From Dehalogenimonas alkenigignens (GTDB taxonomy: Bacteria; Chloroflexota; Dehalococcoidia; Dehalococcoidales; Dehalococcoidaceae), in the NCBI RefSeq assembly GCF_001466665.1, contig NZ_KQ758903.1, forward strand, positions 1,423,684 through 1,487,683: DNA of 64,000 nucleotides, read 5' to 3'. Below, in pieces: positions 47,239-56,425 of this stretch. Below the pieces are notes generated by a model that was not told where the DNA came from, searched no databases, and saw nothing but the letters and a program-made list of their open reading frames with translations. Position numbers and translations under genes: made by a program. Within the stretch, counting starts at the first letter, position 1. Each line of letters starts with the position of its first letter.

Positions 47239-47876
47239 CGGCACTCCCGCCGCGGCGGGTTCACCAGGTAAGGGTTGCCCCGGCGTTCGGCTCCGATAGT
47301 GGTATCGGGGCCGTGGCCGGGGTAAACTTTTATGCAGTCGTCGAGGGCCAGCAGGCGGCAGTTCAGGCTGTCAATCAGAGTGCCGTAGTCGCCGCCGGGC
47401 AGATCGGTGCGGCCGATGCCCATTTCGAACAGGGAGTCGCCGGTGAAAACGACATCCTGGCCGTAGAGGGCGATGCCGCCGGGGGTATGACCCGGCAGGT
47501 GCAGCACGGTGAAACGGAGGCCGCCGACGGCGATGTCTTCCCAGCCCTTGAGCAGGACGTCCGGCGGCGGCACATTCTGATGCGCCAGTCCGGCCATGCG
47601 GGCTAAAAAGCCGTCGTTGAGGCTGGCGGCGTCGGCCTGGTGGATCATAAGTTTGGCGCCGGTGGCGGTTTTGACCGCGCCGGAGGCCGAGACGTGATCG
47701 AAGTGGCCATGGGTCAGGACGATGTATTTGACCTTCAGGCCCAGCTTCTCGACGCGTTTCAGGATTACGCCGGCGTCGGCGCCGGGGTCGATGACCATAC
47801 CCTCTTTAGCGGACTCATCGGCGACGAGGTAGCAGTTGGCCTCGATGGGACCCACGACCAGGCGTTCGATGATCAT
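47235..47876 (-). CDS. MBL-fold hydrolase (glyoxalase II-like)
   Basis: 213 residues of the metallo-beta-lactamase fold. The THGHFDHVSASG motif (HxHxDH), LPGHTPGGIALY, FTGDSLFEMGIGRTDLPGG and VYPGHGPDTTIG supply the binuclear metal site. The size and the GRTDLPGGDY segment match the YcbL/GloB2-like subgroup. It probably hydrolyses a thioester or a similar substrate; the true substrate is unknown. Convergent with hppA. Confidence 0.88.
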
Positions 47877-47990
47877 GCGTTTTAACCTTCCTTAAACCTG
47901 ATTTGTATATTGTAATTGATTCTCAATATAACGGTATATTTTCTGGCGGGCGAAACGTGCCGCGCCGCTACGCGCGCTTTGTCCCCCCGT

Positions 47991-48020
47991 CTGGATTCCC
48001 GCCTCCGCGGGAATGACAAA
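47991..48020. repeat. Dispersed repeat (CGCGGGAATGAC type)
   Basis: Reads CTGGATTCCCGCC then TCCGCGGGAATGACAAA, a small palindrome around CCGCGG. Related copies lie at 50144-50172 and 60970-61000. Such sequences are widely scattered between genes in many bacteria. Confidence 0.55.
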
Positions 48021-48059
48021 CTGAAGGGGGCACTGCTTTTAACACCCGCCTGATTCAGG

Positions 48060-48065
48060 TAGAAT
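48060..48065 (+). promoter_or_regulatory. -10 TAGAAT, near-leaderless start
   Basis: TAGAAT with TTTAAC (48038-48043) at a 16-base spacer; only 8 bases lie between the hexamer and the ATG at 48074, too few for a ribosome site. Confidence 0.45.
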
Positions 48066-48073
48066 AACCTGCG

Positions 48074-48619
48074 ATGGAAAACCGCCAACAGAACGCAACC
48101 CCGGAGCCGCTCAAGTTCCGCCTGAAGTTTATCGGCCTGCCGCTGGCGGTATTGCTGCTGACGGCGGCGATGGCGGCTTTCTTCTACGGCGGGCTACCGG
48201 ATGAGGTCTTTTACCGCTTCGATACCGCCGGCGAGCCGTCCGGCGACGCCATCGCCAAATCTTCGCTGGTAATGTTGATGATTGGCATCCAGGCCGTCCT
48301 GGTCATCGTCGCCTGGCTGGCCACCCGGTCGGTGGGCAATGTCCAGCTTTTCCGGGACAACGTGGGCAACTTCTGGTTCAGCCCGACGCGGCTCCTGACG
48401 CTGATGGGCAACATGCCGGCCATCATCCAGCTCATCCTGGCTTACGTTCTGGTCGACGCCGTGTACTACGCCGGCAACGCCGGCCACCTCATGCCGCTGT
48501 GGCTTTTCGCCCTGATCGTCCTGGTTGCCGGCGGCGTATTGATACTCATCTACGGGCTGCCGATCGTCATCCAGGCGTACAAGGGTTTCAGCACTATCGA
48601 GGAGAAGAAGAAGGAATAG
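48074..48619 (+). CDS. DUF1648-like membrane protein
   Basis: 181 residues. A first membrane helix (about 18-38) is followed by [22 protein letters not shown], the DUF1648 pattern LPxxVxxHFxxxGxPD with Tyr-Arg in place of the usual His. Three more helices follow at about 58-78, 104-125 and 135-160. Related proteins occur as regulators or partners of transport systems (YvaZ/SdpI-like), but no role can be assigned. A leaderless promoter lies just upstream. Confidence 0.65.
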   Translation: MENRQQNATPEPLKFRLKFIGLPLAVLLLTAAMAAFFYGGLPDEVFYRFDTAGEPSGDAIAKSSLVMLMIGIQAVLVIVAWLATRSVGNVQLFRDNVGNFWFSPTRLLTLMGNMPAIIQLILAYVLVDAVYYAGNAGHLMPLWLFALIVLVAGGVLILIYGLPIVIQAYKGFSTIEEKKKE

Positions 48620-48681
48620 AGTTACCCCTGCCGTTAATCCTCTGCCCGCAGGGGAGAGGAAACAAGAAAAGGAGCGTTCAC

Positions 48682-50004
48682 TTGGCCGAGCAAACCAACC
48701 CCGTCGAAATGGATAAAATCATCAACCTGAGCCGCCGGCGCGGCTTCGTGTTCCAATCATCAGAGATCTACGGCGCGCCGGGCGGCTGCTGGGACTATGG
48801 GCCGCTGGGCGTCCTGCTCAAGAACAACGTCAAGCAGGCCTGGTGGCAGTCCATGGTCCAGGAGCGCGACGATGTGGTGGGCGTTGACGCTTCCATCCTG
48901 ATGAACCCGAAGGTGTGGGAGGCATCCGGCCACGTCGGCGGCTTCTCCGACCCTATGCAGGACTGCCTGAGCTGCAAGATGCGCTGGCGGCCGGGTGACT
49001 TCGAGGGCGCGGTCTGCCCCTCCTGCGGCGGCAAGCTGACCGAGCCGCGGCAGTTCAATTTGATGTTCAAGACCTTCATGGGACCGGTGGAGGACTCCGC
49101 CGCCGTGGTCTACCTGCGGCCGGAGACAGCCCAGGGCATATTCGTCAACTTTGAGAACGTCTTAAACACCACCCGCAAGAAGCTGCCTTTCGGCATCGCC
49201 CAGATGGGTAAGAGCTTTAGAAACGAGATCACCACCGGCAACTTCATCTTCCGCAGCCGGGAGTTCGAGCAGATGGAACTGGAGTATTTCGTAAAGCCCG
49301 GCACCGACGAGGAATGGCACGCCCACTGGCTGAAGGCGCGCCTGGAGTGGTACACCAGCCTGGGCATGAAGAAGGAAAACCTGCAGATGCGAGCTCACTG
49401 CAAGGACGAGCTGGCGCACTACGCCAAGGCCTGCTCCGACATCCAGTACCTATTCCCGATGGGCTGGAGCGAGCTTGAGGGCATCGCCAACCGCCAGGAC
49501 TTCGATCTGAAGCAGCACTCCCAGTACTCCGGCAAGAACCTGGAATACTTCGACGAGGAGACCAAGGAACATTTCACGCCCTACGTCATCGAGCCCTCAG
49601 CCGGAGTGGACCGGTCGGTGCTGGCCTTTCTGCTGGACGCCTACACCGAGGAGCCGGACAAGGATGAGACGCGCACCGTCCTGAAGCTGCACCCGCGCCT
49701 GGCGCCGTATAAGGCGGCAGTCCTTCCCCTGTCCAAGAAAGAGCCGCTGGCCAACCTGTCCAAGGAGATCTACGCCTCCCTGCGCAAAGCCTGGATGGTG
49801 ACCTACGACGAAGCCCAGAGCATCGGCCGGCGCTACCGGCGGCAGGATGAGATAGGCACGCCGTACTGCATCACCGTGGACTTTGATTCCCACAACGACA
49901 GGATGGTCACGGTGCGCGAGCGCGACAGCATGAAGCAGGACCGGATTCCGATAGAGGAGATCAAAGCGTATTTGTTCCCGAGGTTGAAGGGGGAGGGGAA
50001 GTAG
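48682..50004 (+). CDS. glyS: Glycyl-tRNA synthetase (dimeric type)
   Basis: 440 residues, class II alpha2-type enzyme. It has [25 protein letters not shown] at the N terminus, a zinc ribbon (CLSCKMRW ... CPSCGG), motif 2 [10 protein letters not shown] and motif 3 [13 protein letters not shown], and a C-terminal anticodon-binding domain. It charges tRNA-Gly. TTG at 48682 is chosen because AGGAG lies 7 bases upstream; the ORF is open further up only by overlap with the previous gene. Confidence 0.95.
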   Translation: MAEQTNPVEMDKIINLSRRRGFVFQSSEIYGAPGGCWDYGPLGVLLKNNVKQAWWQSMVQERDDVVGVDASILMNPKVWEASGHVGGFSDPMQDCLSCKMRWRPGDFEGAVCPSCGGKLTEPRQFNLMFKTFMGPVEDSAAVVYLRPETAQGIFVNFENVLNTTRKKLPFGIAQMGKSFRNEITTGNFIFRSREFEQMELEYFVKPGTDEEWHAHWLKARLEWYTSLGMKKENLQMRAHCKDELAHYAKACSDIQYLFPMGWSELEGIANRQDFDLKQHSQYSGKNLEYFDEETKEHFTPYVIEPSAGVDRSVLAFLLDAYTEEPDKDETRTVLKLHPRLAPYKAAVLPLSKKEPLANLSKEIYASLRKAWMVTYDEAQSIGRRYRRQDEIGTPYCITVDFDSHNDRMVTVRERDSMKQDRIPIEEIKAYLFPRLKGEGK

Positions 50005-50010
50005 GTGCGG

Positions 50011-50073
50011 CAATCCGAAGCACGAATATCGAAATACGAAACAAGCACGAATGACCAAATTGCAAAATTCAAG
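50011..50073. repeat. Dispersed intergenic repeat (GAAGCACGAATATCGAAA type)
   Basis: AATCCGAAGCACGAATATCG then AAATACGAAACAAGCACGAATGACC is a non-coding sequence of a type I recall from intergenic regions of many environmental bacteria. It lies between glyS and sbcD next to another repeat-like segment. No other copy is in this window, so the call rests on recollection. Confidence 0.4.
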
Positions 50074-50143
50074 ATGAGCTGTCCTGAAGGGTGGAATTAA
50101 GGTTCTTCGCTTTGCTCAAAAAGACCCAATAGTATGGGTACCC

Positions 50144-50172
50144 GGATCCTCCGCTTTCGCGTAGGATGACAA
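50144..50172. repeat. Dispersed repeat (CTTTCGCGTAGGATGAC type)
   Basis: GGATCCTCCGCTTTCGCGTA followed by GGATGACAA resembles the segments at 47991-48020 and 60970-61000. It ends 4 bases before the sbcD start. Confidence 0.45.
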
Positions 50173-50176
50173 AACG

Positions 50177-51412
50177 ATGAGAATTATCCACTTCGCTGAC
50201 CTGCACCTGGGGGTTGAGACCTACGGCCGCCCCGACGCGGCCACAGGCCTCGATACACGTTTGCTCGATTTTCTGATCGCCTTTGACAAGCTGGTGGACT
50301 ACGCCATCGCCGAAAAGGTTGACCTGGTGCTCTTCTGCGGCGACGCGTTCAAGAGCCGCGACCCGTCGCAGACGCAGCAGCGGGAGTTTGCCCGCCGCAT
50401 ACGGAAACTGGCGGACGCCGGCATACCGGTGTTCCTGCTCACCGGCAACCACGACCTGCCGGCGACATCCGGCCGCGCCACCTCCACCGAGATCTACGAC
50501 ACGCTACGGATACCCAAGGTGACTGTCGCCAGCCAGGCGAAGGTCCACACCATCGAGACGGCCTCCGGGCTGCTGCAGGTGGCGGCGCTGCCATGGCCGA
50601 GAAAGAGTACACTCGAAGGCAAGGCGCAGGGCGAAGGGCAGAACCTTTCGTCCGAAGAGCTCAAGGCCAAAGTCGAGGCGGCGATGTCGGCCAGGATACG
50701 ACAGATGGCGGACTCGCTCGACCCGATGCTGCCTTCGATCCTGGCGGCCCATATCTGGGTTGACGGCGCGGCGACGGCGTCGGAGCGCAAGTTCATCCTG
50801 GGGTCGGAACCTACTGTTATGTTAAGTAATATCGCCCTGCCCGCCTTCGATTACGTGGCTTTGGGACACCTGCACAAGCGCCAGGAGCTAACCCAGAACC
50901 CGCCAGTGATTTACAGCGGCAGCCTGGAGCGGCTGGATTTCGGCGAAGAGAGGGACGACAAGGGGTTCTACGTCATCGAGTTTACAAAGGACGGCGGGCG
51001 GAAGCATACCGACTACCATTTCCACAAACTCGACGGGCGGCGGTTCCTGACGCTGGAAAAAACCCTCTACGAAGGAGAACTTGATCCGACTTTATCGGTC
51101 TTGAAAATGTTAACCAACCGCAGCGACGATATTGCCGGGGCTGTTGTACAATTGAAGTTGAAGATGCCGGAGCCGGTCGCTCCCCTGCTGCGGGAAGCCG
51201 AGATCAAGAACGCTCTCAAGGACGCTTATTACTTCGGCATCGCCCGCGAGGTTGAGCGGCAGGCGCGCAACCGGCTGGGGGCGGAGCATGATGAATCTCT
51301 GACGCCGTTGCAGGCGCTGGATAAGTACCTGGCGATGAAAGGCGTATCGGAGGCGAGAAAGAAGGAATTGATGAGTAAAGCGGCGGAGTTGATGGCGGAG
51401 GTGGAGTCATAA
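50177..51412 (+). CDS. SbcD/Mre11-like DNA repair exonuclease
   Basis: 411 residues, calcineurin-like phosphoesterase. Metal ligands are in HFADLHLG (D8, H10), LVLFCGDAF, LLTGNHDLP, the AHIWVDG segment, and ALGHLHKRQ. The C-terminal capping domain runs to the end. SbcD with the SMC-like ATPase SbcC cleaves hairpins and double-strand ends. No sbcC follows: the next gene is a pseudouridine synthase, so the partner must be elsewhere. It is longer than minimal SbcD. Confidence 0.88.
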   Translation: MRIIHFADLHLGVETYGRPDAATGLDTRLLDFLIAFDKLVDYAIAEKVDLVLFCGDAFKSRDPSQTQQREFARRIRKLADAGIPVFLLTGNHDLPATSGRATSTEIYDTLRIPKVTVASQAKVHTIETASGLLQVAALPWPRKSTLEGKAQGEGQNLSSEELKAKVEAAMSARIRQMADSLDPMLPSILAAHIWVDGAATASERKFILGSEPTVMLSNIALPAFDYVALGHLHKRQELTQNPPVIYSGSLERLDFGEERDDKGFYVIEFTKDGGRKHTDYHFHKLDGRRFLTLEKTLYEGELDPTLSVLKMLTNRSDDIAGAVVQLKLKMPEPVAPLLREAEIKNALKDAYYFGIAREVERQARNRLGAEHDESLTPLQALDKYLAMKGVSEARKKELMSKAAELMAEVES

Positions 51413-51507
51413 AGCGCGAATCAGCCCCCAAAAGGCATATCGGGTTCCCCGCCGGCGCGGGGAGCGAAAAGAATAGCCAACCCCGGGGGCGGCAGCAGGC
51501 CGGCCCG

Positions 51508-52389
51508 ATGCCGGCGCGAGACGGTTTAAGACCTGGCGCGGCAAGCCCAGGGCAAATTATTTCTCCTCTTCGGCGAGCTCCTCAAAGCAAAGTGGAGGCT
51601 TTCTCCCCGCAGCGGCGGGCGGGCGGGCGTTTATCCGGGCCGCGGCCGAAGCGGCCGGCGGGTAAAATCCCAGGATCCGCTTCAGGGCCGCCGACCCTGC
51701 TCAAAACGCTGCGGGACGCGGGGCTGGGATCCCGGCGGGACCTGGCGGAGGCGATCAAAGCGGGGCGGGTCAAGGTTAACGAGGCGATTGCCGAGAGCTA
51801 CAGCCTGCCGCTCAAGGACAGCGACAGAATAGTCTTCGACGGCCGGGAAGTCCCCATTGCCAGGCTACATAAGATCTACCTGGCGCTTAACAAGCCCGCC
51901 GGCGTCATCACCACCACTGAAGACGAGCAGGGCCGCCAGACGGTGCTCGATTTGTTGCCTGAAGAGTATAAAAAATACCAGTTGTTTCCCGTCGGGCGGC
52001 TGGACGAGGATACCACCGGGCTGGTGCTTTTAACCAACGACGGCGCGCTGGCCTACCGGCTGACTCACCCGCGTTTTGAGGTGGAAAAGGAATACCTGGT
52101 GGCTATCGACAAAGCGCTTTCGGCCGAGCAGATCGAGCAGATCGAAGCCGGCATCGAACTCGATGACGGCCTGAGCGCGCCGGCCAGGGTTAAACCGGTC
52201 ATCCACCCGCCCTACAACTACCGCATCATCATCCGCGAAGGCAAGAAGCGCATCGTGCGGCGGCTGTTCGCCGCGGTGGGGCAGCAGGTCAGGGAACTAA
52301 AGCGCATCCGCATCGGGCGGCTGAAGCTGGACAACCTGAAAGAGGGTTCGGTCAAGCGGCTGACGGGCGCGGTTGCCCACAAAATTTAG
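51508..52389 (+). CDS. RluB/RsuA-type pseudouridine synthase
   Basis: 293 residues. A basic, Pro/Gly-rich N-terminal tail (about 1-60) precedes an S4 RNA-binding domain (LLKTLRDAGLGSRRDLAEAI) and the catalytic domain with GRLDEDTTGLVLLTNDG, where Asp is the nucleophile, and KKRIVRRLFAAVGQ. It converts uridine to pseudouridine in ribosomal RNA, probably 23S. The ATG at 51508 lacks a clear ribosome site; the frame is open back to 51379, and an ATA at 51409 preceded by GGAGG is a possible non-standard start. Confidence 0.88.
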   Translation: MPARDGLRPGAASPGQIISPLRRAPQSKVEAFSPQRRAGGRLSGPRPKRPAGKIPGSASGPPTLLKTLRDAGLGSRRDLAEAIKAGRVKVNEAIAESYSLPLKDSDRIVFDGREVPIARLHKIYLALNKPAGVITTTEDEQGRQTVLDLLPEEYKKYQLFPVGRLDEDTTGLVLLTNDGALAYRLTHPRFEVEKEYLVAIDKALSAEQIEQIEAGIELDDGLSAPARVKPVIHPPYNYRIIIREGKKRIVRRLFAAVGQQVRELKRIRIGRLKLDNLKEGSVKRLTGAVAHKI

Positions 52390-52396
52390 GAAAACG

Positions 52397-53083
52397 TTAC
52401 CCCCTGGTTTTGAACCGCCTCATTTCCCATTCCTTCAGGCACTTCAGGCCTTCGTCGTCGGAGACGGTGTTCCAAAAGCGGTAGTAGTAGGAAACATAGA
52501 ACTTGGGCACCAGCGCTGTTTCCACCGTCACAATCCGGTCAGCCACTTTCTCAACTTTGCGCACCGCCAATTCCGATGCCACCGGTACGGCAACGATAAT
52601 CCGCGCCGGGCGGCGGCGGCGGACTGACTCCACCGCGGCCATCATGGTGTAGCCGGAAGCCAGGCCGTCATCGACGATGATGACCGTCTTGCCGGTAACG
52701 ACCGACAGGGGCCGAGTTCCCCGATAGAAGATGCTGCGCTTCTGAATTTCGTTGCGGACGCCGGCCACCTGGTAGTTGATTTGCGACGGGGTCAATTTCA
52801 GGTCACGCACCAGATCATGGTTCAAAATAGTCGTCCCGTCATCAGCCACGGCGCCGAAGCCGCCTTCCGGCCGCAGCGGGATGGGAATTTTTCGGGAGAT
52901 AACGACATCCAGTTCAGCGCCCAGGGCAAGGGCTACCTGCAGGCCTATCGGCAGGCCGCCGTTGGGAATGGCCAAAACGATCGTCGCTTCGTTTTTATAA
53001 GCGGAGAGCTTCTCGGCCAGCTGCCTGCCGGCGTCAAAGCGGTTTTCAAAGATTGGATCACGGTTGGCTTGTCTGTAGACCAT
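52397..53083 (-). CDS. Phosphoribosyltransferase-domain protein
   Basis: 228 residues of the type I phosphoribosyltransferase fold. The PRPP motif is VIIVDDGLASGYTM (about residues 130-143), preceded by a flexible-loop region. The N-terminal FENRFDAGRQLAEKL and VLAIPNGGLPIGLQVA match the broad family of uncharacterised transferases often annotated as predicted phosphoribosyltransferases. The substrate is unknown. It converges with the pseudouridine synthase gene 8 bases away. Confidence 0.85.
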   Translation of the reverse strand: MVYRQANRDPIFENRFDAGRQLAEKLSAYKNEATIVLAIPNGGLPIGLQVALALGAELDVVISRKIPIPLRPEGGFGAVADDGTTILNHDLVRDLKLTPSQINYQVAGVRNEIQKRSIFYRGTRPLSVVTGKTVIIVDDGLASGYTMMAAVESVRRRRPARIIVAVPVASELAVRKVEKVADRIVTVETALVPKFYVSYYYRFWNTVSDDEGLKCLKEWEMRRFKTRG

Positions 53084-53153
53084 GAGCGGAATCCTTCTTG
53101 AATACTAATTAAGACATCCGAGCTTTTTTCGCCGGGCTCCGGCTGACACTGGA

Positions 53154-54830
53154 TCAGATCAGCTTGAAGGCAGCCACGTCTACCATGCCCTTATCGGTGA
53201 TCTTGAGTTCCGGGATGACCGGCAAGGCTAAGAAAGACAGAGCGGCAAAGGGGGCGGTCAGCCTGGCGCCGATGTCCCGGGCGGCGGCCTCCACCGCTTC
53301 GAAGCCCTGGATGACTTTATCCAAAGGTTCCGAGGACATCAGGCCGGCAACGGGCAGCGGCAGCGACGCCAGGACTCTGCCTCCTTCGGCCACGGCCAAC
53401 CCGCCGCCTATGCCAACGACCGCCTGGACGGCGGCGCAGATATCATCATCGGAGGCGCCGACGCAGACGATGTTATGAGAGTCGTGGGCTACCGAGGATG
53501 CCAGCGCGCCCCGCGACAGGCCGAAGCCGCTGACCAGGCCTTTGCCAATATTGCCGCTGGCGCGATGCCGCTCGACGACGACGATTTTAAGGATGTCACG
53601 CTCGAAGTCCGGCACTGATTTGACCGCTTCCCGAAGGTAGCGGGTGACAATCTGGCCGGGTATGACCCCGATAACCGGCACCGTCTCCGGCGACAGGTCC
53701 AGGGCGAGGTCGGTCGCCGCCAAGGGGGCGACGTTCATGCTCCGGCGCAGGCGCGACGGGGCCCGGCCCCGGGGCTTGAATAAAGCTTCGCCGTTCCGGG
53801 CGACGAGTTTGCCGCGAAAGTAAACGCGTTCGATATCGAAGGCTTTAAGGTCGCCGGCGACGACGAAGTTGGCCGCGTAGCCGGGAGCGATGGCCCCGGC
53901 CTGCCGCAAGCCGAAGTACTCCGCCGGGTTGATCGTCGCTAATTGAATGGCCCGCACCGGGTCCAGGCCCAGGGCGATGGCTTTGCGGACGACGGCGTCC
54001 AGATCGCCGTCACGTTTGAGATCGGAGCAGGAACGATCGTCAACGACAAACATGCAACGCTTGTAAGTCTTTTCGGTCACCAGCGGCAGCAGTTCAGCCA
54101 GGTTCTTCTCCGTCGAACCCTCCCGGATCATGATGCGCAAGCCGCGGGCCAGTTTCTCACGGGCTTCCGCCAAACGAGTGGATTCGTGGTCCGAGCCGAT
54201 GCCCGCCGAGATGTAGGCGTTCAGGTCGCGGCCGGAAAGCCCCGGAGCGTGACCATCGATGATCTTACCTTCCGATGCCTTAAGCTTATCAAGGACTACC
54301 GCGTCGCCGAAGAGAACGCCGGGGAAATTCATCATCTCACCCAAGCCGATAATACCGCCGCGCTTCAGCAGACGGGTGATCTCTCTGGAGTCGACCGCCG
54401 CCCCCGAGGTCTCCAGGTGAGTGGCCGGGACGCAGGACGGCGCCATAACGTACATATCCAGCGGCAGCTTTGTGGCGGCTTTAAGGATATACTTGATGCC
54501 GTCCAGGCCGATAACATTGGTCAGTTCGTGCAGGTCGGTGACCACGCCGGTGGTGCCGCGGGCGACGACGGCCCGGGCATACTGGCCGACATCGAGCATC
54601 GAGGACTCGATATGGGTATGGCCGTCGATTAAACCGGGCAGCAGGTACCTGCCGCCGAGGTCGATGACCTCTCTGGCCCGGGAATAATCGCCGATACCGG
54701 CGATAACGCCGTCGCACACAGCGACCGCGGCTTTCTCGATCTCGCCGTTAAAGACATTGACGACCCTGGCGTTCTTCAACAGGAGGTCGGCCGGCTCCAG
54801 GCCGCGGGCAACGCTAATCGTTTGAGGCAA
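53154..54830 (-). CDS. ade: Adenine deaminase
   Basis: 558 residues of the amidohydrolase superfamily, AdeC type. The metal site GLIDGHTHIESSML and the catalytic Asp in the VVDDRSCSD region are clear, and the C-terminal domain has SHDSHNIVCVGASDDD. It deaminates adenine to hypoxanthine, which the product of the adjacent hpt gene salvages to IMP. TTG at 54830 is chosen: GAAGGA lies about 4 bases upstream and the protein then begins MPQTISVARGLEPADLLLK. It overlaps hpt by 17 bases. Confidence 0.9.
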   Translation of the reverse strand: MPQTISVARGLEPADLLLKNARVVNVFNGEIEKAAVAVCDGVIAGIGDYSRAREVIDLGGRYLLPGLIDGHTHIESSMLDVGQYARAVVARGTTGVVTDLHELTNVIGLDGIKYILKAATKLPLDMYVMAPSCVPATHLETSGAAVDSREITRLLKRGGIIGLGEMMNFPGVLFGDAVVLDKLKASEGKIIDGHAPGLSGRDLNAYISAGIGSDHESTRLAEAREKLARGLRIMIREGSTEKNLAELLPLVTEKTYKRCMFVVDDRSCSDLKRDGDLDAVVRKAIALGLDPVRAIQLATINPAEYFGLRQAGAIAPGYAANFVVAGDLKAFDIERVYFRGKLVARNGEALFKPRGRAPSRLRRSMNVAPLAATDLALDLSPETVPVIGVIPGQIVTRYLREAVKSVPDFERDILKIVVVERHRASGNIGKGLVSGFGLSRGALASSVAHDSHNIVCVGASDDDICAAVQAVVGIGGGLAVAEGGRVLASLPLPVAGLMSSEPLDKVIQGFEAVEAAARDIGARLTAPFAALSFLALPVIPELKITDKGMVDVAAFKLI

Positions 54831-55374
54831 GCTGTCCTTCAACGGGCGCCTCCTCCAGGGTGTAGATTTGCGGCAGGTGGCGGTAGCGCTGGGCGAAGTC
54901 CAGACCGTAGCCCACCACGAACTTGTCCGGTATGGCGAATCCGGCATAGGCGATCTCGACCCCGACCCGATGCCGGGCGGGTTTAACCATCAGGGCGCAC
55001 ACCCTGACCGAGGCCGGGCTGCGGGCGGCGAGGAACTTCAACAGGGCGTCAAGACAAAGGCCGGTATCAACGATATCTTCAACAACCAGGACGTGGCGGC
55101 CCTCGATAGGCGCTGCCGGAAAGGCTGTCACCTCGACTTCGCCGCAGGAGGTTACTCCATCGCCGTAGGACGACAGTCCGATGAAGTCAATCTCCACCGG
55201 AATGGTCAGCTCCCGGATGAGGTCGGCCAGAAAAATGACCGCTCCTTTGAGCACCCCGACGACCAGCAGATCTTTCCCGGCGTAATCAGCGGCAATACGC
55301 TTCGCTAGCGCGCGCACCACGGCGGCGATATCCTCACGGGAATACAAAAGCCTGAGGTCAAAGCGGCCGGTCAC
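54814..55374 (-). CDS. hpt: Hypoxanthine phosphoribosyltransferase
   Basis: 186 residues. The PRPP loop VLVVEDIVDTGLCLDALL and the N-terminal LVVGVLKGAVIFLADLIREL are typical, as is the C-terminal PDKFVVGYGLDFAQRYRHLP. It makes IMP or GMP from hypoxanthine or guanine. It is translated before ade, so adenine salvage proceeds via hypoxanthine. The start is GTG directly after a strong promoter (TAGACA-17-TATAAT), so the mRNA is probably leaderless. Confidence 0.94.
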   Translation of the reverse strand: MTGRFDLRLLYSREDIAAVVRALAKRIAADYAGKDLLVVGVLKGAVIFLADLIRELTIPVEIDFIGLSSYGDGVTSCGEVEVTAFPAAPIEGRHVLVVEDIVDTGLCLDALLKFLAARSPASVRVCALMVKPARHRVGVEIAYAGFAIPDKFVVGYGLDFAQRYRHLPQIYTLEEAPVEGQLASND

Positions 55375-55382
55375 GGCTCCAA

Positions 55383-55411
55383 ATTATAGACATCAGACCA
55401 GTATATGTCTA
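55383..55411 (-). promoter_or_regulatory. Promoter for leaderless hpt-ade
   Basis: The minus strand has TAGACA (55411-55406), a 17-base spacer and TATAAT (55388-55383), then 8 bases to the GTG at 55374. The start of transcription falls at or within a base or two of the start codon. Confidence 0.65.
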
Positions 55412-55446
55412 CCCAAAAGGCTATATTCCTCGATTAAATCGCGTGT

Positions 55447-55452
55447 TATAAT
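55447..55452 (+). promoter_or_regulatory. -10 TATAAT for ABC exporter
   Basis: TATAAT 55 bases before the GTG start at 55508. AAAGGAG sits 5 bases before that GTG, so this gene is translated conventionally. Confidence 0.5.
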
Positions 55453-55507
55453 AACCCCGTTTTGTATCCTGAACGCAAACGGCCGACCGACCTGCAAAGG
55501 AGCTAGC

Positions 55508-56425
55508 GTGGTTATCAAAGTTGAAAACCTGGTCAAGGTCTACGGCCCGATTCGGGCCGTGGACGGCATCAGTTTCGAGGTCCAGCGCGGTGAAGTTTTC
55601 GGCATGCTCGGCCCGAACGGCGCCGGCAAGACAACAACCGTGGAAATTATCGAAGGGCTTCGTAGGGCTGATTCCGGCACGGTGACCGTGCTGGGCATGG
55701 ACTCGGAGCACGCTTCGATGGCGATCAAACAGCGGATAGGGGCGCAACTGCAGACGCCGTCCCTGATGCCATCACTCACGGTCGAGGAACTGCTGGATGT
55801 TTTTGCCGGCTTTTACGACCGTTCGCTGCCTATAGACGAACTCCTGTCAATGCTGTCATTGACCGAAAGCCGGAAAGTGGTGGTAAAAAACCTCTCAGGC
55901 GGCCAGCTGCAGCGCCTTTCGGTGGCCATGGCGCTGGTCAACGATCCGGAGATTGCCTTTCTGGATGAGCCGACGACAGGCCTCGACCCGCAGGTGAGGC
56001 GCGGCATGTGGCAGGTAATCGAAGATATGAGAGCCAAGGGGAAAACGATCTTTTTAACGACCCATTACATGGAAGAGGCAGAGCGGCTGTGCGACCGCAT
56101 CGCCATCATTGATCATGGCAAGATCATCGCCCTGGACACGCCGCGGGGTTTGATCAACGCCAATTTCCGGGATAAAGCTGTTCAATTTGAACTCGAACCC
56201 AGACCGGAAACGGAGGAATTGCTGGCGTTTCCAGGAGCCACCAGCGTTGCTTCTGACCTGAACGAAATCGTCATCTATTCCGACGATATCCCGGCCACCA
56301 TGTCCGCGACCCTCAAGTACGCCGAAAGCCGGGGCATCACCTCCTCACTCAAAGACCTCCGCGTGCGAGAGGCATCCCTGGAGGACGTATTCCTGAAACT
56401 CACCGGGAGGAAAATCAGAGAATGA
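55508..56425 (+). CDS. ABC transporter ATP-binding protein
   Basis: 305 residues, ABC-2 exporter ATPase (DrrA-like). Walker A GPNGAGKTTT, signature LSGGQLQRLS and Walker B IAFLDEPTTGLDPQ are intact; the C-terminal 80 residues form the usual DrrA-type extension. It powers the permease encoded directly downstream (ATGA overlap). Substrates of such pairs are often drugs or lipids; nothing here fixes it. GTG start with AAAGGAG. Confidence 0.92.
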   Translation: MVIKVENLVKVYGPIRAVDGISFEVQRGEVFGMLGPNGAGKTTTVEIIEGLRRADSGTVTVLGMDSEHASMAIKQRIGAQLQTPSLMPSLTVEELLDVFAGFYDRSLPIDELLSMLSLTESRKVVVKNLSGGQLQRLSVAMALVNDPEIAFLDEPTTGLDPQVRRGMWQVIEDMRAKGKTIFLTTHYMEEAERLCDRIAIIDHGKIIALDTPRGLINANFRDKAVQFELEPRPETEELLAFPGATSVASDLNEIVIYSDDIPATMSATLKYAESRGITSSLKDLRVREASLEDVFLKLTGRKIRE

